Positions 24,637 to 32,584 are shown, counted from the stretch's first letter. The stretch: DNA of 64,000 bases from SHVO01 sp041905525 (GCA_041905525.1 JAYRKY010000004.1:1-64000); one strand, 5' to 3'. Made by a program: numbers and translations. The notes: generated by a model from the sequence alone, not told the origin.

Positions 24637-24664
24637 CGGCGCGCGCGGTCGACCGCGCGCGCCG
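24637..24664. terminator. 28-base perfect GC palindrome between convergent genes
   Basis: CGGCGCGCGCGGTC and its exact complement meet with no loop, from 24637 to 24664, in the 48-base gap between the M20 enzyme (+) and the amidohydrolase (-). It would form a very stable hairpin on either strand but lacks a T run, so it is a possible bidirectional barrier or terminator. Confidence 0.6.
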
Positions 24665-24670
24665 ATGCGG

Positions 24671-25921
24671 CTAGTTCTTGCGCTTGTCGACGACCACGGC
24701 GCCGTCTTTCATCACCCAGCGCACGTTGTTGACGATCACGCCGACATCTTTCAGTGGATCGCCTTCCACGGCGACGATATCGGCAAAATAGCCCGGCGCC
24801 ACGGCGCCGATCTGCTTTTCCATGTTCATCATCCGGGCCGCCGTGGTTGTGGCGGACGCCAACGCCTGCGCCGGTGTCATCCCGGCTTTCACGAACCATT
24901 CGAGTTCGCGCGTGTTTTGCCCGAACATGTCGTAAATCGCGTCGGAGCCCATGACGATCTGTACGCCGGCCTTGAGGGCTTTACGCGTCGCCTCGAGATT
25001 CCGTTCGATATAATTGGTGAGATTCTCCTTCGCGCCGGGCTGATAACGGAATCGCTCGGCGTTGTCGTAGTAGTACCGATTGTGATCGATCGTCGGCACA
25101 AAGTAGATTTTTTTCTTGGCCATTTCGGCGATCGTCGCGTCATCGAGGTCGGCCCCGTGTTCGACGGAGTCCGCGCCGGCCCGCACCGCATCATGCACCC
25201 CGGTGGGGCCGTAGCTGTGGATGGCAATGCGCTTTCCCATCGCGTGGGCCACGTCCACGGCCGCCTTCATCTCGTCGTACGTGACGGTTTGGAAACCGGT
25301 GACATCCTCGCCGCTGCCGGTAGAACCGAAAATCTTGATCCAATCCGCGCCGGCCGCGATTTGCTGCCGTGCGGCGCGTGAGAACTCATCCGGACCGTTT
25401 CCTTCGCCGCACCCCAGTTGTGTTCCAGCTGGATTGTAGCGGCTGCGCGTTGCGCGCAGGCCGCACCCGACGACGTACATCCGCGGTCCCGTCCATCGCC
25501 CCATATTGACGAGGTCGCGCATGGAGATGTCCATGTAGTCCGAAGCGTTCATGTCGCGCACCGTGGTGACGCCCGCCTCGAGAGTCTTCATCAAGGCGTC
25601 TTGGCCCAACACCATGTTCACCGCATTCGATCGGCCGCCGCGGGCGAGGGGATCGGGGCCGTAGGTCAAATGTGTATGCGCGTCGATCAGCCCCGGTATA
25701 CCGGTGTAGCGGGACAGATCGATCACCTCGGCGCCCGCGGGAGCCGCTCCGGTGGAGACGCTTGTGATCTTATTGTCTGTCACGACGACGGTGACGTTCT
25801 CCTGAACGCGCCCCGAACCGTCAACAAGCTTCCCAAACTTGATGGCCTTGGTCGCCGCCGTCGCCGGCGTTGCAATCAGCGCAAGCGCGACGAGGCCGAC
25901 GAATGATCCCACTTTCAACAT
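24671..25921 (-). CDS. exported metal-dependent amidohydrolase (prolidase/imidazolonepropionase-like)
   Basis: 416 residues with a signal peptide (MLKVGSFVGLVALALIATPA). The amidohydrolase barrel shows GLIDAHTHLTYG (HxH), GADWIKIFGS with the lysine that is usually carboxylated, RIAIHSYGP and DSVEHGADLDD with the other His ligands, and QIVMGSDAIYD with the catalytic Asp, then LASATTTAARMMNME and GAVAPGYFADIVAVEGDP. This is the group of exported Xaa-Pro or Xaa-Arg dipeptidases and related lactonases, whose substrate cannot be read from motifs. It is the last gene of a minus-strand set with the 88-residue protein (24-base gap) and probably the porin-like gene. Confidence 0.92.
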   Translation of the reverse strand: MLKVGSFVGLVALALIATPATAATKAIKFGKLVDGSGRVQENVTVVVTDNKITSVSTGAAPAGAEVIDLSRYTGIPGLIDAHTHLTYGPDPLARGGRSNAVNMVLGQDALMKTLEAGVTTVRDMNASDYMDISMRDLVNMGRWTGPRMYVVGCGLRATRSRYNPAGTQLGCGEGNGPDEFSRAARQQIAAGADWIKIFGSTGSGEDVTGFQTVTYDEMKAAVDVAHAMGKRIAIHSYGPTGVHDAVRAGADSVEHGADLDDATIAEMAKKKIYFVPTIDHNRYYYDNAERFRYQPGAKENLTNYIERNLEATRKALKAGVQIVMGSDAIYDMFGQNTRELEWFVKAGMTPAQALASATTTAARMMNMEKQIGAVAPGYFADIVAVEGDPLKDVGVIVNNVRWVMKDGAVVVDKRKN

Positions 25922-25945
25922 GGCTCGCTTCCTTTCCTCGTGCGG

Positions 25946-26212
25946 TTAAGCTTTGCCGATGCGCGGCGGCCCGCCTTTTGCGTTGTTGCCGAAGGCTTTG
26001 TCGAGAACGCGTGTGGAGTCCTCAGCGAGCGTGATGGCTTCGCTGATCAGGCCGAGAATTTTCATATTGTTGCGCATGACGTGGTGCGCTTCCGGGCGGG
26101 GATCATCAGCGATCTTGAGCGCACGCGTGAGCATGTCTTTGCGCACCAGCCCAAGGATGTCCTCAAGCTTGTAGCCGTCCGGCTTGTCTTCGGTAACGAG
26201 GAAGTGAGTCAT
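25946..26212 (-). CDS. 88-residue conserved-looking protein of unknown function
   Basis: Short but credible: GAGGG lies five bases before the ATG, the codon use is like its neighbours, and it sits 24 bases before the amidohydrolase and 53 bases after the porin-like gene. The chain has no signal peptide or membrane helix. It is mostly helical, charged at the start (TEDKPDGYKLEDILGLVRKD) and has a central VMRNNMKILGLISEAITLAE helix, ending in a Gly/Pro/Lys tail. It could be a cytoplasmic adaptor or a regulator; no family is recognised. Confidence 0.7.
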   Translation of the reverse strand: MTHFLVTEDKPDGYKLEDILGLVRKDMLTRALKIADDPRPEAHHVMRNNMKILGLISEAITLAEDSTRVLDKAFGNNAKGGPPRIGKA

Positions 26213-26265
26213 GTAGCCCTCTATGGATCCAATCGGTCGATCCTAGAACGGAGGCAGGCCCAATG

Positions 26266-27615
26266 TCAGGGGCTCACGTTGTACTTTAGCTTAAACATTC
26301 CATAGATGTTGTCGGACCGATAGGGGCCGAAAGCCGGGCCGGGCATAAACCACCCGCCAAAGAACTCGAATTCTACCGCCGTGCGGTCGCGGTAGCCGAC
26401 GACGAGATCGAGCGCATTTCCGGCGTTCCGGGAGGTCCCGTTGGGCTGCCGGTTAAGACGCGAGGCGATCAATCCGCCCCCTGGATGCGCGAGCTCGTAG
26501 TGATGGGCCACCACATCGATGGAACTGAGGGTTCCCGGCTTGAATCCCACGGCCGCCGTCGCCACGCCCAAATTGCTCAGCTCGGGGTTCAGCGATTCGC
26601 CGTAGTACTTGAAGCGGCTTACGCCGCCGTACTGATAGCGATTCTCTTGAATGCCGGATTGGCGAAATCGGCGATCCACCCCGTCGCCCGGGTTGCCGTC
26701 GCCGGACCCATAGGCGTAGCTCCCGACGAGGTGGAACTGAAAGGGGTCCAAAAACTTGTAGATCACCCCGGTGTCGAATGCGTAGGAGCGCATCGGGGTC
26801 GGCCCGCTTGTCCCGCGGAGCAAAATAGAATCGGCCCAATAGTCCACGTGCCCTGACGCGACCGTGCCGCGGGAACGCGCACCAAAGTAGGTTCGGTCCA
26901 CGCTGTTGGGTTCCCCCATGCGATTCTGCAAGAGAATAAAGGCGCCGCCGCGCATGCCGTTTGGAAAACTATGCTCGAAGGTCGCTGCGTAATTGAGGCT
27001 GCGATGGTCGTCCGAGGGCTCGAAGAGGTTAGTGGGCAGAAGATCCCGGGCTGCTGCGACCACTTGAAAGAAGTCGGTGTCGGTCCGGTACTGAAGCTGG
27101 ACGTTGTCGTTCATGTCGTCGGAACTTGCGAACAACCAGTTCCGCGGGTCGCTCATGCGCGAGCGTCCCACTGACACGATTGCGTTCTGGAACGGAATCC
27201 AACGGGCATAGAACTCGTCCAATTCCGCGAGAAGTTCGCGGTGCTCCGGCGTCGCGCCTTCTTTCACGGTCAAATCATGGTTGATTTTCGTGGCCGAAAA
27301 GAAGCGAAAGCTGCCCGGTACTTCGTAGAGGAAGGCGATTTTCACACCGGGTTTTATGTTCGCCGTATCGCCCGCCGCGGCGGAGTCGAGGTCCGCGTTG
27401 GACTGGGCGCGGCCTTCGAACTGACCGACGATCCCCATAAACCAGCGCTCGTTCAGGACGAATGGGGTCGGCGGGGGCGAGTCTGCATCGCGCGACGGCG
27501 GCGGGGCCGTGACGCCGGTCGTTTGTGCAAGCGCGCCGAAACTGGCGGTGAAAGCGGCGACAAGGGCGTAGAGACCACAGAAGAGTGGGCGGCGGAGCAA
27601 GAGCGTGATCTTCAT
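26266..27615 (-). CDS. AlgE-like alginate-export-type outer-membrane porin
   Basis: 449 residues. The signal peptide spans LLLRRPLFCGLYALVAAFTA to ALAQ. The mature protein has a Pro-rich start, then alternating beta strands. VSVGRSRMSDPRNWLFASSD and NVQLQYRTD resemble the substrate-channel region of the alginate-export (PF13372) family, and VIYKFLDPFQFHLVGSYAYG with DGVDRRFRQSGIQENRYQYG further fit. It ends YGMFKLKYNVSP, a strand-like end. Related 18-stranded barrels export or import polysaccharides or small solutes; there is no alginate synthesis gene here. It heads a likely operon with the 88-residue protein and the amidohydrolase, so import of a peptide or amide substrate is an alternative. 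Function inferred. Confidence 0.75.
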   Translation of the reverse strand: MKITLLLRRPLFCGLYALVAAFTASFGALAQTTGVTAPPPSRDADSPPPTPFVLNERWFMGIVGQFEGRAQSNADLDSAAAGDTANIKPGVKIAFLYEVPGSFRFFSATKINHDLTVKEGATPEHRELLAELDEFYARWIPFQNAIVSVGRSRMSDPRNWLFASSDDMNDNVQLQYRTDTDFFQVVAAARDLLPTNLFEPSDDHRSLNYAATFEHSFPNGMRGGAFILLQNRMGEPNSVDRTYFGARSRGTVASGHVDYWADSILLRGTSGPTPMRSYAFDTGVIYKFLDPFQFHLVGSYAYGSGDGNPGDGVDRRFRQSGIQENRYQYGGVSRFKYYGESLNPELSNLGVATAAVGFKPGTLSSIDVVAHHYELAHPGGGLIASRLNRQPNGTSRNAGNALDLVVGYRDRTAVEFEFFGGWFMPGPAFGPYRSDNIYGMFKLKYNVSP

Positions 27616-27712
27616 AAAATAAGCGGGCCGTCCCCGGGGAGAAGTGCGACCGGCGTCCGGCAGCCGTGTCGGCCGCGCACAATCCCACGGCCCCTTCGCG
27701 AATTCCAGGGCT

Positions 27713-28237
27713 TCAGTTTAGCCATTGCCGAGCATGCGTTTTGGGCTCATCGCGCAGGCCCATCTGCCGCGCCGCAAGCGTTTCCGCAGGACAGACCGGT
27801 AAGAGGTACGGCGTTTCCGGCAGATTGAGCCCGGCGCGCGCCATCGCGAACGCGAGGCCTTCCAAGGCGAGAACAATCTTTCGTGCCACATCGGGTGCGA
27901 CGAACCCCCACAAGATGCGGCGCGCCGCGAAAGCATTCCCATGCTGCAACAGCATCAGAAGCTGCAGCATTAGTTTATCGCCGCACCCGATCTGCGCGTT
28001 CGCAGCAGGGCCGATGGGCAGCCTGCCACCGCCGGCCGTGTTGATAAGTTGCACGGCCTTTTGGAACTGCAGCGCGTGGTCCTCCGCCAAACCGCCGGCT
28101 TTAAAGCCCGCGACGAGATCTTCAAATGTCTCACCGTCGGCGCGCGGGTCCTTCGCAATCAAACGTAAGCAGCAAAGGACGAACAACTCCGCGGTCCGCA
28201 GGGAACGGTGAACTTCGGCATTGGTGGACGACGACAT
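27713..28237 (-). CDS. protein of unknown function behind a tandem Fur-box-like repeat
   Basis: 174 residues from the ATG at 28237, with GGAAGAG three bases upstream; an in-frame extension to 28312 would run through the Fur-like repeat. No signal peptide. It is mostly helical: LRTAELFVLCCLRLIAKDPR, then a Gly-rich middle and KLMLQLLMLLQHGNAFAARR, and a Pro-rich end (LNLPETPYLLPV). Three cysteines (VLCCLRL, QIGCGDK, LLPVCPAET) and a few histidines are present but no clear metal motif. No family is recognised. The tandem GTTAATAA..ATTCGCAA repeats 58-98 bases upstream suggest iron control, making a role in iron or haem homeostasis possible. Confidence 0.7.
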   Translation of the reverse strand: MSSSTNAEVHRSLRTAELFVLCCLRLIAKDPRADGETFEDLVAGFKAGGLAEDHALQFQKAVQLINTAGGGRLPIGPAANAQIGCGDKLMLQLLMLLQHGNAFAARRILWGFVAPDVARKIVLALEGLAFAMARAGLNLPETPYLLPVCPAETLAARQMGLRDEPKTHARQWLN

Positions 28238-28294
28238 GGACTCTTCCTTCCGCGTAAGAGCTGCGCAAACGGCCGGGCCGGAAGAATAGACCAT

Positions 28295-28335
28295 GTTAAT
28301 AACGATTCGCAATGCAGTTAATAATCATTCGCAAA
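28295..28335 (-). promoter_or_regulatory. tandem Fur-box-like direct repeat
   Basis: Two 19-base units start 22 bases apart: GTTAATAACGATTCGCAAT (28295-28313) and GTTAATAATCATTCGCAAA (28317-28335), matching at 16 of 19 positions. On the minus strand they read TTTGCGAATGATTATTAAC and the like, close to Fur sites of proteobacteria. A 22-base period puts both on one face of the helix, as in tandem Fur operators. The nearest start is the unknown gene at 28237 (-); the YihY-type gene at 28475 (+) is 139 bases away. Confidence 0.6.
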
Positions 28336-28474
28336 TAACCCCGGACACCTTGGTTTGGCTTTCGGTTTTACGGAGGTGCGCTAGCCACCACCCCTATATG
28401 CCGGGCTGCTTGAGGACGTTGACCGCGCTCAAGGTGCGCTTGGAACATCCAAAAATCGAAGGCGTTGATTTCGC

Positions 28475-29425
28475 ATGGATTTCGAGCGGTCGCCGCGTGC
28501 GCGGGATACCCCAAGTAACCTCGCGTCTTTTCGGCTCCTGCGGGAGGATTGGCGAAACATCATCCGTTCCGTTTGGAAGGAAATCAAAGAGGACAATCTG
28601 TCGCTCGTTGCCGCCGGGGTCGGCTTTTACGCTCTATTGGCGATCTTTCCCGCCATCGGGGCCATCGTCTCTCTTTATGGCCTCGTCGCGGACCCCGAAA
28701 CGATCCGTGAGCACCTCGGCTTTGTGCGTTCCGTACTCCCACGCGACGCCTATCGGCTGCTCGCCGACCAAGTCCGTGAACTCACTTCCGGGGAAGACGT
28801 GAAACTTGGGATTGGCTTTGCGGTCGGCGTGGCGCTTTCGCTCTGGAGTGCGTCCCGGGCGTTGATCGCGCTCGTGACGGCGCTCAACATCGCCTACGAG
28901 GAGGAGAAAGGTCGCGGCCTGATTCGGGTAAACCTGATCGCGGTGGCGTTCACGCTGGGAGCGGTTCTCGTGATGCTTGCGGCGATCGCAATTTTGGGAG
29001 GCTTGCCCGCGGCCGTCGAAAAGCTGGGTCTCCCCGGATGGCTCTCTTGGCTGGTGCTGTTGCTGCGCTGGCCTCCGCTGGCCGTCGTCGTCCTGGTTGG
29101 TCTCGCGCTTCTCTACCGGTTCGGACCGAGCCGCCCGCAGGCAAGGATGCAGTGGGTTACCCCTGGAGCGGTGTTGGCGATGATTTTCTGGCTCATCGCC
29201 GCCGTTGGCTTCTCGGGATATGTCTCAAATTTCGGAAAGTATAATGAGACGTTCGGGTCGTTGGCCGGCGGAATCATCCTATTGCTTTGGTTCTATGTCA
29301 CCGCTTACGCGGTCTGTGTCGGCGCAGAGATTAACGCCGAACTAGAGTTTCGCGCGCGCGAAGGCGCCGCAGCGGCGGGTCGCGCAGAGTTTTCCACAGG
29401 TGATCAAGGACGCACCGGCGCGTAA
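28475..29425 (+). CDS. YihY/BrkB-family inner-membrane protein (UPF0761)
   Basis: 316 residues. The family is recognised from DNLSLVAAGVGFYALLAIFP near residue 40, the SLWSASRALIALVTALNIAYEE block near residue 125 (family motif SxxxxxxxLxxxLNxxY), and the late GSLAGGIILLLWFYVTAYAV followed by GAEINAELE. About six transmembrane helices are seen. YihY was once named as RNase BN in error; the family is of unknown transport or envelope function. The N terminus is cytoplasmic and charged. The start is supported by the methionine just before the first conserved block; no strong ribosome site is seen. Stand-alone gene. Confidence 0.92.
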   Translation: MDFERSPRARDTPSNLASFRLLREDWRNIIRSVWKEIKEDNLSLVAAGVGFYALLAIFPAIGAIVSLYGLVADPETIREHLGFVRSVLPRDAYRLLADQVRELTSGEDVKLGIGFAVGVALSLWSASRALIALVTALNIAYEEEKGRGLIRVNLIAVAFTLGAVLVMLAAIAILGGLPAAVEKLGLPGWLSWLVLLLRWPPLAVVVLVGLALLYRFGPSRPQARMQWVTPGAVLAMIFWLIAAVGFSGYVSNFGKYNETFGSLAGGIILLLWFYVTAYAVCVGAEINAELEFRAREGAAAAGRAEFSTGDQGRTGA

Positions 29426-29882
29426 TTTCTCCGCAGCCCTGTAGCCGTGCCCTGTGCATAACTCACGTCCGGGAACTCAGCGTGACCGCGCCGCGCGGAC
29501 AGATGAATCTGAAAATGAGGACGCATGAGCGGGCACGCCTGCAATCCATCGTCCATGCGCCGACAATCACTTTAGCCTTTAAAATCAGTGAAAAAACGAC
29601 ACTTACTGCGAAGCCCGCCGGCACGAATGTGCGTGAGCGACGCGTTGTAAACGGCGGGCGAGATCAAACAATTAACGCGGGGCGCGCTGCAGTTTGCACT
29701 GAAAGGCAAGGCGTATCGCGCACGCGACTTGTAAAAAATGTCGCAAAATATGCATTTTTCAGTGGTCCTCCCGCTTGCGTGGTTTCGGGACCTGCGTTAA
29801 GAGTGCAACCAAGACGGCGCTGTTATCCTTATAAATTGGGCGTCCGTCGGGGTTTGCCGATCAACAATTCAGGGGTGGAAAA
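29426..29882. other. 457-base leader region upstream of the HU gene
   Basis: No coding frame is supported; short frames here show no family features and lack ribosome sites. The segment 29570-29870 is rich in A/T runs (AAAAAATG, TATGCATTTTTC) against GC-rich flanks and probably holds a strong promoter for the HU gene and perhaps binding sites for the protein itself. No riboswitch fold was recognised. Confidence 0.5.
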
Positions 29883-30182
29883 ATGGCCACATCGTCCGAT
29901 AAGCCTGCGGTTGTCACGTTGAAGCATCTGGCGGCGACGCTCGCCGACAAGCATGAGCTTTCAAAGAAAGTTTCGGGTGAGATTCTGGGCGACCTCGTGG
30001 GTCTCCTCACGAAGCATCTCAAGAAGGGTGACAAGATCCGCATCGGCGGTTTCGGCGTCCTGCAGGTCCGTAAGCGTCCTGCGCGCATGGGCCGTAACCC
30101 GGCGACCGGCGAACAGATCAAGATTAAGGCCAGCAAGAAAGTCGCTTTCCGCGCTGCCAAAGAACTCAAGGAAGCCGTCTAG
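29883..30182 (+). CDS. HU/IHF-family DNA-binding protein
   Basis: 99 residues with GGGGTGG as ribosome site. Matches the HU family over its length: VVTLKHLAATLADKHELSKK at the N-terminal helices, GDLVGLLTKHLKKGDKIRIG for the dimer core, FGVLQVRKRPARMGRNPATG with the DNA-binding arm (RNPATGE being the family signature) and KKVAFRAAKELKEAV at the end. HU dimers bend DNA and compact the nucleoid. It carries a short N-terminal extension (MATSSDKPA) relative to standard 90-residue HU. A long A/T-rich leader and a strong terminator fit high expression. It is single and not in an operon. Confidence 0.96.
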   Translation: MATSSDKPAVVTLKHLAATLADKHELSKKVSGEILGDLVGLLTKHLKKGDKIRIGGFGVLQVRKRPARMGRNPATGEQIKIKASKKVAFRAAKELKEAV

Positions 30183-30195
30183 TACGGATTTCTTC

Positions 30196-30240
30196 GCGAT
30201 GCGCGTCTTGTCCGAGCAATCGGGCAAGACGCGAGATCGC
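30196..30240 (+). ncRNA. strong stem-loop in the 3' leader-out of the HU transcript
   Basis: CGCGTCTTGTCCG (30202-30214) pairs with CGGGCAAGACGCG (30221-30233) around AGCAAT with one G-U pair, between the HU stop and its terminator. Such a hairpin in the mRNA tail may protect the message or bind a protein. No homologous RNA family is recognised, so this is a structural call only. Confidence 0.4.
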
Positions 30241-30245
30241 CATAT

Positions 30246-30276
30246 AAAAGCCGGGCAACGCCCGGCTTTTTTGTTT
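30246..30276 (+). terminator. Rho-independent terminator of the HU gene
   Basis: AAAAGCCGGGC-AAC-GCCCGGCTTTTTTGTTTT. A 7-base GC stem flanked by A and T runs; because it is symmetric it may work in both directions. 64 bases after the HU stop. Confidence 0.92.
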
Positions 30277-30898
30277 TCCGGACGCAGGCTGAACCAGGCG
30301 CCCTTGAGGGCCGACACCTCCCGCCGCTCGCCGAAGTATGCCGCGCTCATCCAGCCCGCGCCGTAATCCCCGAGGTGATCGGAACCCTTTGGCAGGCGCC
30401 GCCGGCCAAGTTCAGAAGCGCCCCTCCTGAGGCGCCCGCTACGGCTCGCATTTTCCTGCAGTAAAGATCGACCTCCCGGTGGGACCGCCATCGGCTGCCT
30501 CCTCGTTGCGGAGAGGACGCTCAAGTGCAAACGAGCGTCGATGGCATACGCACTGTAAAAGAAATTGGCAGCCGTGCACGCGCTCGCGTCTGGCCTGGGA
30601 CGCGCGCAATCCGTCCGGCACGCGCATCTCATGTGTCGCTTCCGCCGTCGCTTCAAAAAAATTTCTGATCAAGAGCTACAAGGTCGCGGCAGCCGCGCAT
30701 ACACGCGCACGCTGAACGCGTCATTTGTGCCGCAATTCCGCGCTGAATTCGCACGGTTGCGCTCGTCCGAAATGACTCGCGAGTGGAAACGCTTCTTAAC
30801 AGTGTAAGGGAACTAGTACGCAGGCGTCTCGTTATACAGCCGCAGTTGTCAAGCGCTCAATTAGCGATAGGGGTCACCAATGTTTTTCGACGCGACGT
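30277..30898. other. 622-base GC-rich stretch without a recognised gene
   Basis: Between the HU terminator and the glycosyltransferase remnant. Short frames on both strands (for example 30439-30672 on minus, 30565-30807 on plus) are rich in Arg/Ala/Pro with no motifs or ribosome sites and look like random GC-rich translation. One small hairpin with GCGCC/GGCGC arms lies near 30419-30435. I looked for tmRNA, SRP, RNase P and tRNA signature sequences and found none. Confidence 0.4.
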
Positions 30899-31229
30899 TC
30901 ATCGGCGGGCGCAGATGTCTGCGTCTGACTGATGCTCCAGCGTCGAGAAGCCCGATCTCCGAGAGGTTCTTACTCACGGACAGAACGCTTTGCTGTTTTC
31001 TCCCGATGACACCACTGCGCTCACGCGGGAGCTGGCGCGCCTTATTGTGGACTATAACCTTCGCGAACGCGTGGGGCTCGCGGCCCAAATGACGGTGCGT
31101 GAACGCGACCTTACATGGGACGGCAATGCGCGAAAGATCGCAGCCGAAATCGAAAGAGAGTCCGCCGCACGCGCGGATTCTTCGGCGTCGCGACTCATAG
31201 ACAATCAGACTATGCCGGTCGGAAGCTGA
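30899..31229 (+). pseudogene. decayed family 1/4 glycosyltransferase remnant
   Basis: From 30933 to the TGA at 31227-31229 one frame reads SSVEKPDLREVLTHGQNALL then FSPDDTTALTRELARLIVDY, NLRERVGLAAQMTVRERDLT and WDGNARKIAAEIERE, which is the C-terminal helix region of GT-B glycosyltransferases (GENALLFPPGD...LAxAIxxLLxDPELRxRLGxxAR..FTW). Directly upstream, a different frame gives SAGADVCV and then a stop, matching the ADVxVxP element normally about 60 residues earlier. The gene is therefore truncated at its start, internally deleted and frame-shifted. No start codon or ribosome site for the remaining piece is seen. Confidence 0.65.
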
Positions 31230-31300
31230 CTATAGGTCCCCGCAGCGTGTATATATAAGGAATCGATCACCGCGTAAGGACCGGGGCGAGGCGCCCTTAA

Positions 31301-32047
31301 ATGTATAGCGTCATCAAAGAGTTCGTGCTGCCGCCGGGCAGCCTATGGCTTTTCTTTGCCTTGGCTTTCGGACTCATCCTTTGCCGCAAACGGATCGCTG
31401 GATTGAGCCTGTTTGCAGTGGCGTTGGTCCTTTTCTACCTTCTTGCGACCCCTGTCGTAGCGGCCCGACTGAGTTCGTGGGTCCAAACGGTTCCGCCGAT
31501 CAGTGAATCTGCCTTGCGCGCGTCGGGCGCCCAAGCAATCGTGATTCTGTCGGCGGGACTGCATTTCGATACGCCGGAATATGGCGGCGCGACAGTCGAC
31601 GAAACGACCCTCGAGCGAATTCGCTACGGGGCCCGCCTTCACCGATTAACCGGCCTTCCAATCCTGGTCTCGGGGGGACGCCCGCCTGGCGCGCGGCTCA
31701 CCCTTGCGAAAGCCATGGCGGACTCGCTTGCCGCCGACTTCGGAATCCCGGGTGTCCTTACGGAAGACCGCTCCCTCGACACTTTTGAAAACGCAGCGTT
31801 CTCGGCGCGAATTCTTATGGATGCCAACATGCGCAAGGTGCTCTTGGTCACGCACGCGAGCCACATGGATCGTGCCGCACGCGCATTCTCAGCGGCGGGG
31901 ATCGAGGTTGTGCCGGCGCCGACGATTTTTGTTCACGGCGCGACAGGGTCGGCTACGGACTTCATCCCTCGCCTCAGCGGGCTTCGGGAAAGCCACTATG
32001 CGATTTACGAACTAGCGGGCCGCGCCTGGTATGCGCTTCGCCACTGA
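31301..32047 (+). CDS. YdcF/ElyC/SanA-family (DUF218) membrane protein
   Basis: 248 residues. Two N-terminal hydrophobic helices (GSLWLFFALAFGLILC, AGLSLFAVALVLFYLLATPV) precede a DUF218 domain: AIVILSAGLHFDTPEYGG near residue 80, RIRYGARLHRLTGLPILVSG, EDRSLDTFENAAFSARIL and KVLLVTHASHMDRAARAFSA, the last being the family His motif, then VPAPT. ElyC in E. coli affects peptidoglycan and enterobacterial antigen assembly; YdcF binds SAM. The domain is expected in the periplasm. It abuts the degenerate histidine-kinase gene, its stop being immediately before that gene's stop on the other strand. Confidence 0.92.
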   Translation: MYSVIKEFVLPPGSLWLFFALAFGLILCRKRIAGLSLFAVALVLFYLLATPVVAARLSSWVQTVPPISESALRASGAQAIVILSAGLHFDTPEYGGATVDETTLERIRYGARLHRLTGLPILVSGGRPPGARLTLAKAMADSLAADFGIPGVLTEDRSLDTFENAAFSARILMDANMRKVLLVTHASHMDRAARAFSAAGIEVVPAPTIFVHGATGSATDFIPRLSGLRESHYAIYELAGRAWYALRH

Positions 32048-32584
32048 CTAGTGAAGCGTGACCGCGCTGCTCCGCCACGAGTCGACATCGGCGCCGTCGA
32101 AAATCAACGCGGTGATAGACCCATCCGCGGTTTCGTGGACTCGGCAGGCAGCGCCGAGGAGCTGCGCCCGCTGCCTGACCAAAGACAATCGGCGAATTGT
32201 GCTCCCCGGGCGCATGCTACAGATCCGCGTCTCGGTGAGGGCGAGCAGCCAAACGCCGTGCTGACGACGCAGGGTCACGGTCAACGACGCTCCTTTTGTG
32301 TGCGCTACGCCGGCCGACGCGATGTCCGCCAAGAGCGCATCGATGATATCGCAAACGACTTTGACGGCACCGCGATGCATACTGCCACTGTCAACGTCGA
32401 ACAAGCATTGTATTCCGCGGGGTCGAAGATATGTCTCGTCGCATTGCTTGCAAAACTTGAACATCGCCGCGCACACGTCCAGGCGGTCGTTCCGATCGAA
32501 ATCGACATCTACGGCGCGGGATGATCTCGGTGCGGCCGGTAGAATGGCCGGCCGTATCGTGCTGGGCAGATTTCTCTCACGCAT
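32048..32584 (-). CDS. degenerate histidine-kinase-like ATPase domain protein
   Basis: Up to 178 residues; the start is uncertain (ATG at 32584, or a later one at MFKFCKQC). The middle and end resemble the HisKA_2/HWE-type ATP-binding domain of alphaproteobacterial sensor kinases: CDETYLRPRGIQCLFDVDSG, VVCDIIDALLADIASAGVAH in place of the usual N-box helix (xxIxxELxxNAxxHAF), then SMRPGSTIRRLSLVRQRAQL where kinases have GxGLxIVxxL, and GAACRVHETADGSITALIFD. The N-box Asn and the G-box glycines are missing or altered, and no phospho-accepting His domain is present, so it is unlikely to bind ATP as a working kinase. It may be a scaffold, an anti-sigma or phosphatase-like partner, or a decaying gene. 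Confidence 0.55.
   Translation of the reverse strand: MRERNLPSTIRPAILPAAPRSSRAVDVDFDRNDRLDVCAAMFKFCKQCDETYLRPRGIQCLFDVDSGSMHRGAVKVVCDIIDALLADIASAGVAHTKGASLTVTLRRQHGVWLLALTETRICSMRPGSTIRRLSLVRQRAQLLGAACRVHETADGSITALIFDGADVDSWRSSAVTLH

Noticed and set aside
29961..30656. Minus-strand frame of 231 codons over the HU gene, its terminator and the gene-poor stretch
   Set aside because: It reads through the HU gene in antisense and through a clear terminator hairpin; no motif or ribosome site.
30277..30898. Possible structured RNA (tmRNA, 6S, SRP or RNase P) in the GC-rich gap
   Set aside because: None of the signature sequences I know for these RNAs could be found, and no terminator closes the region.
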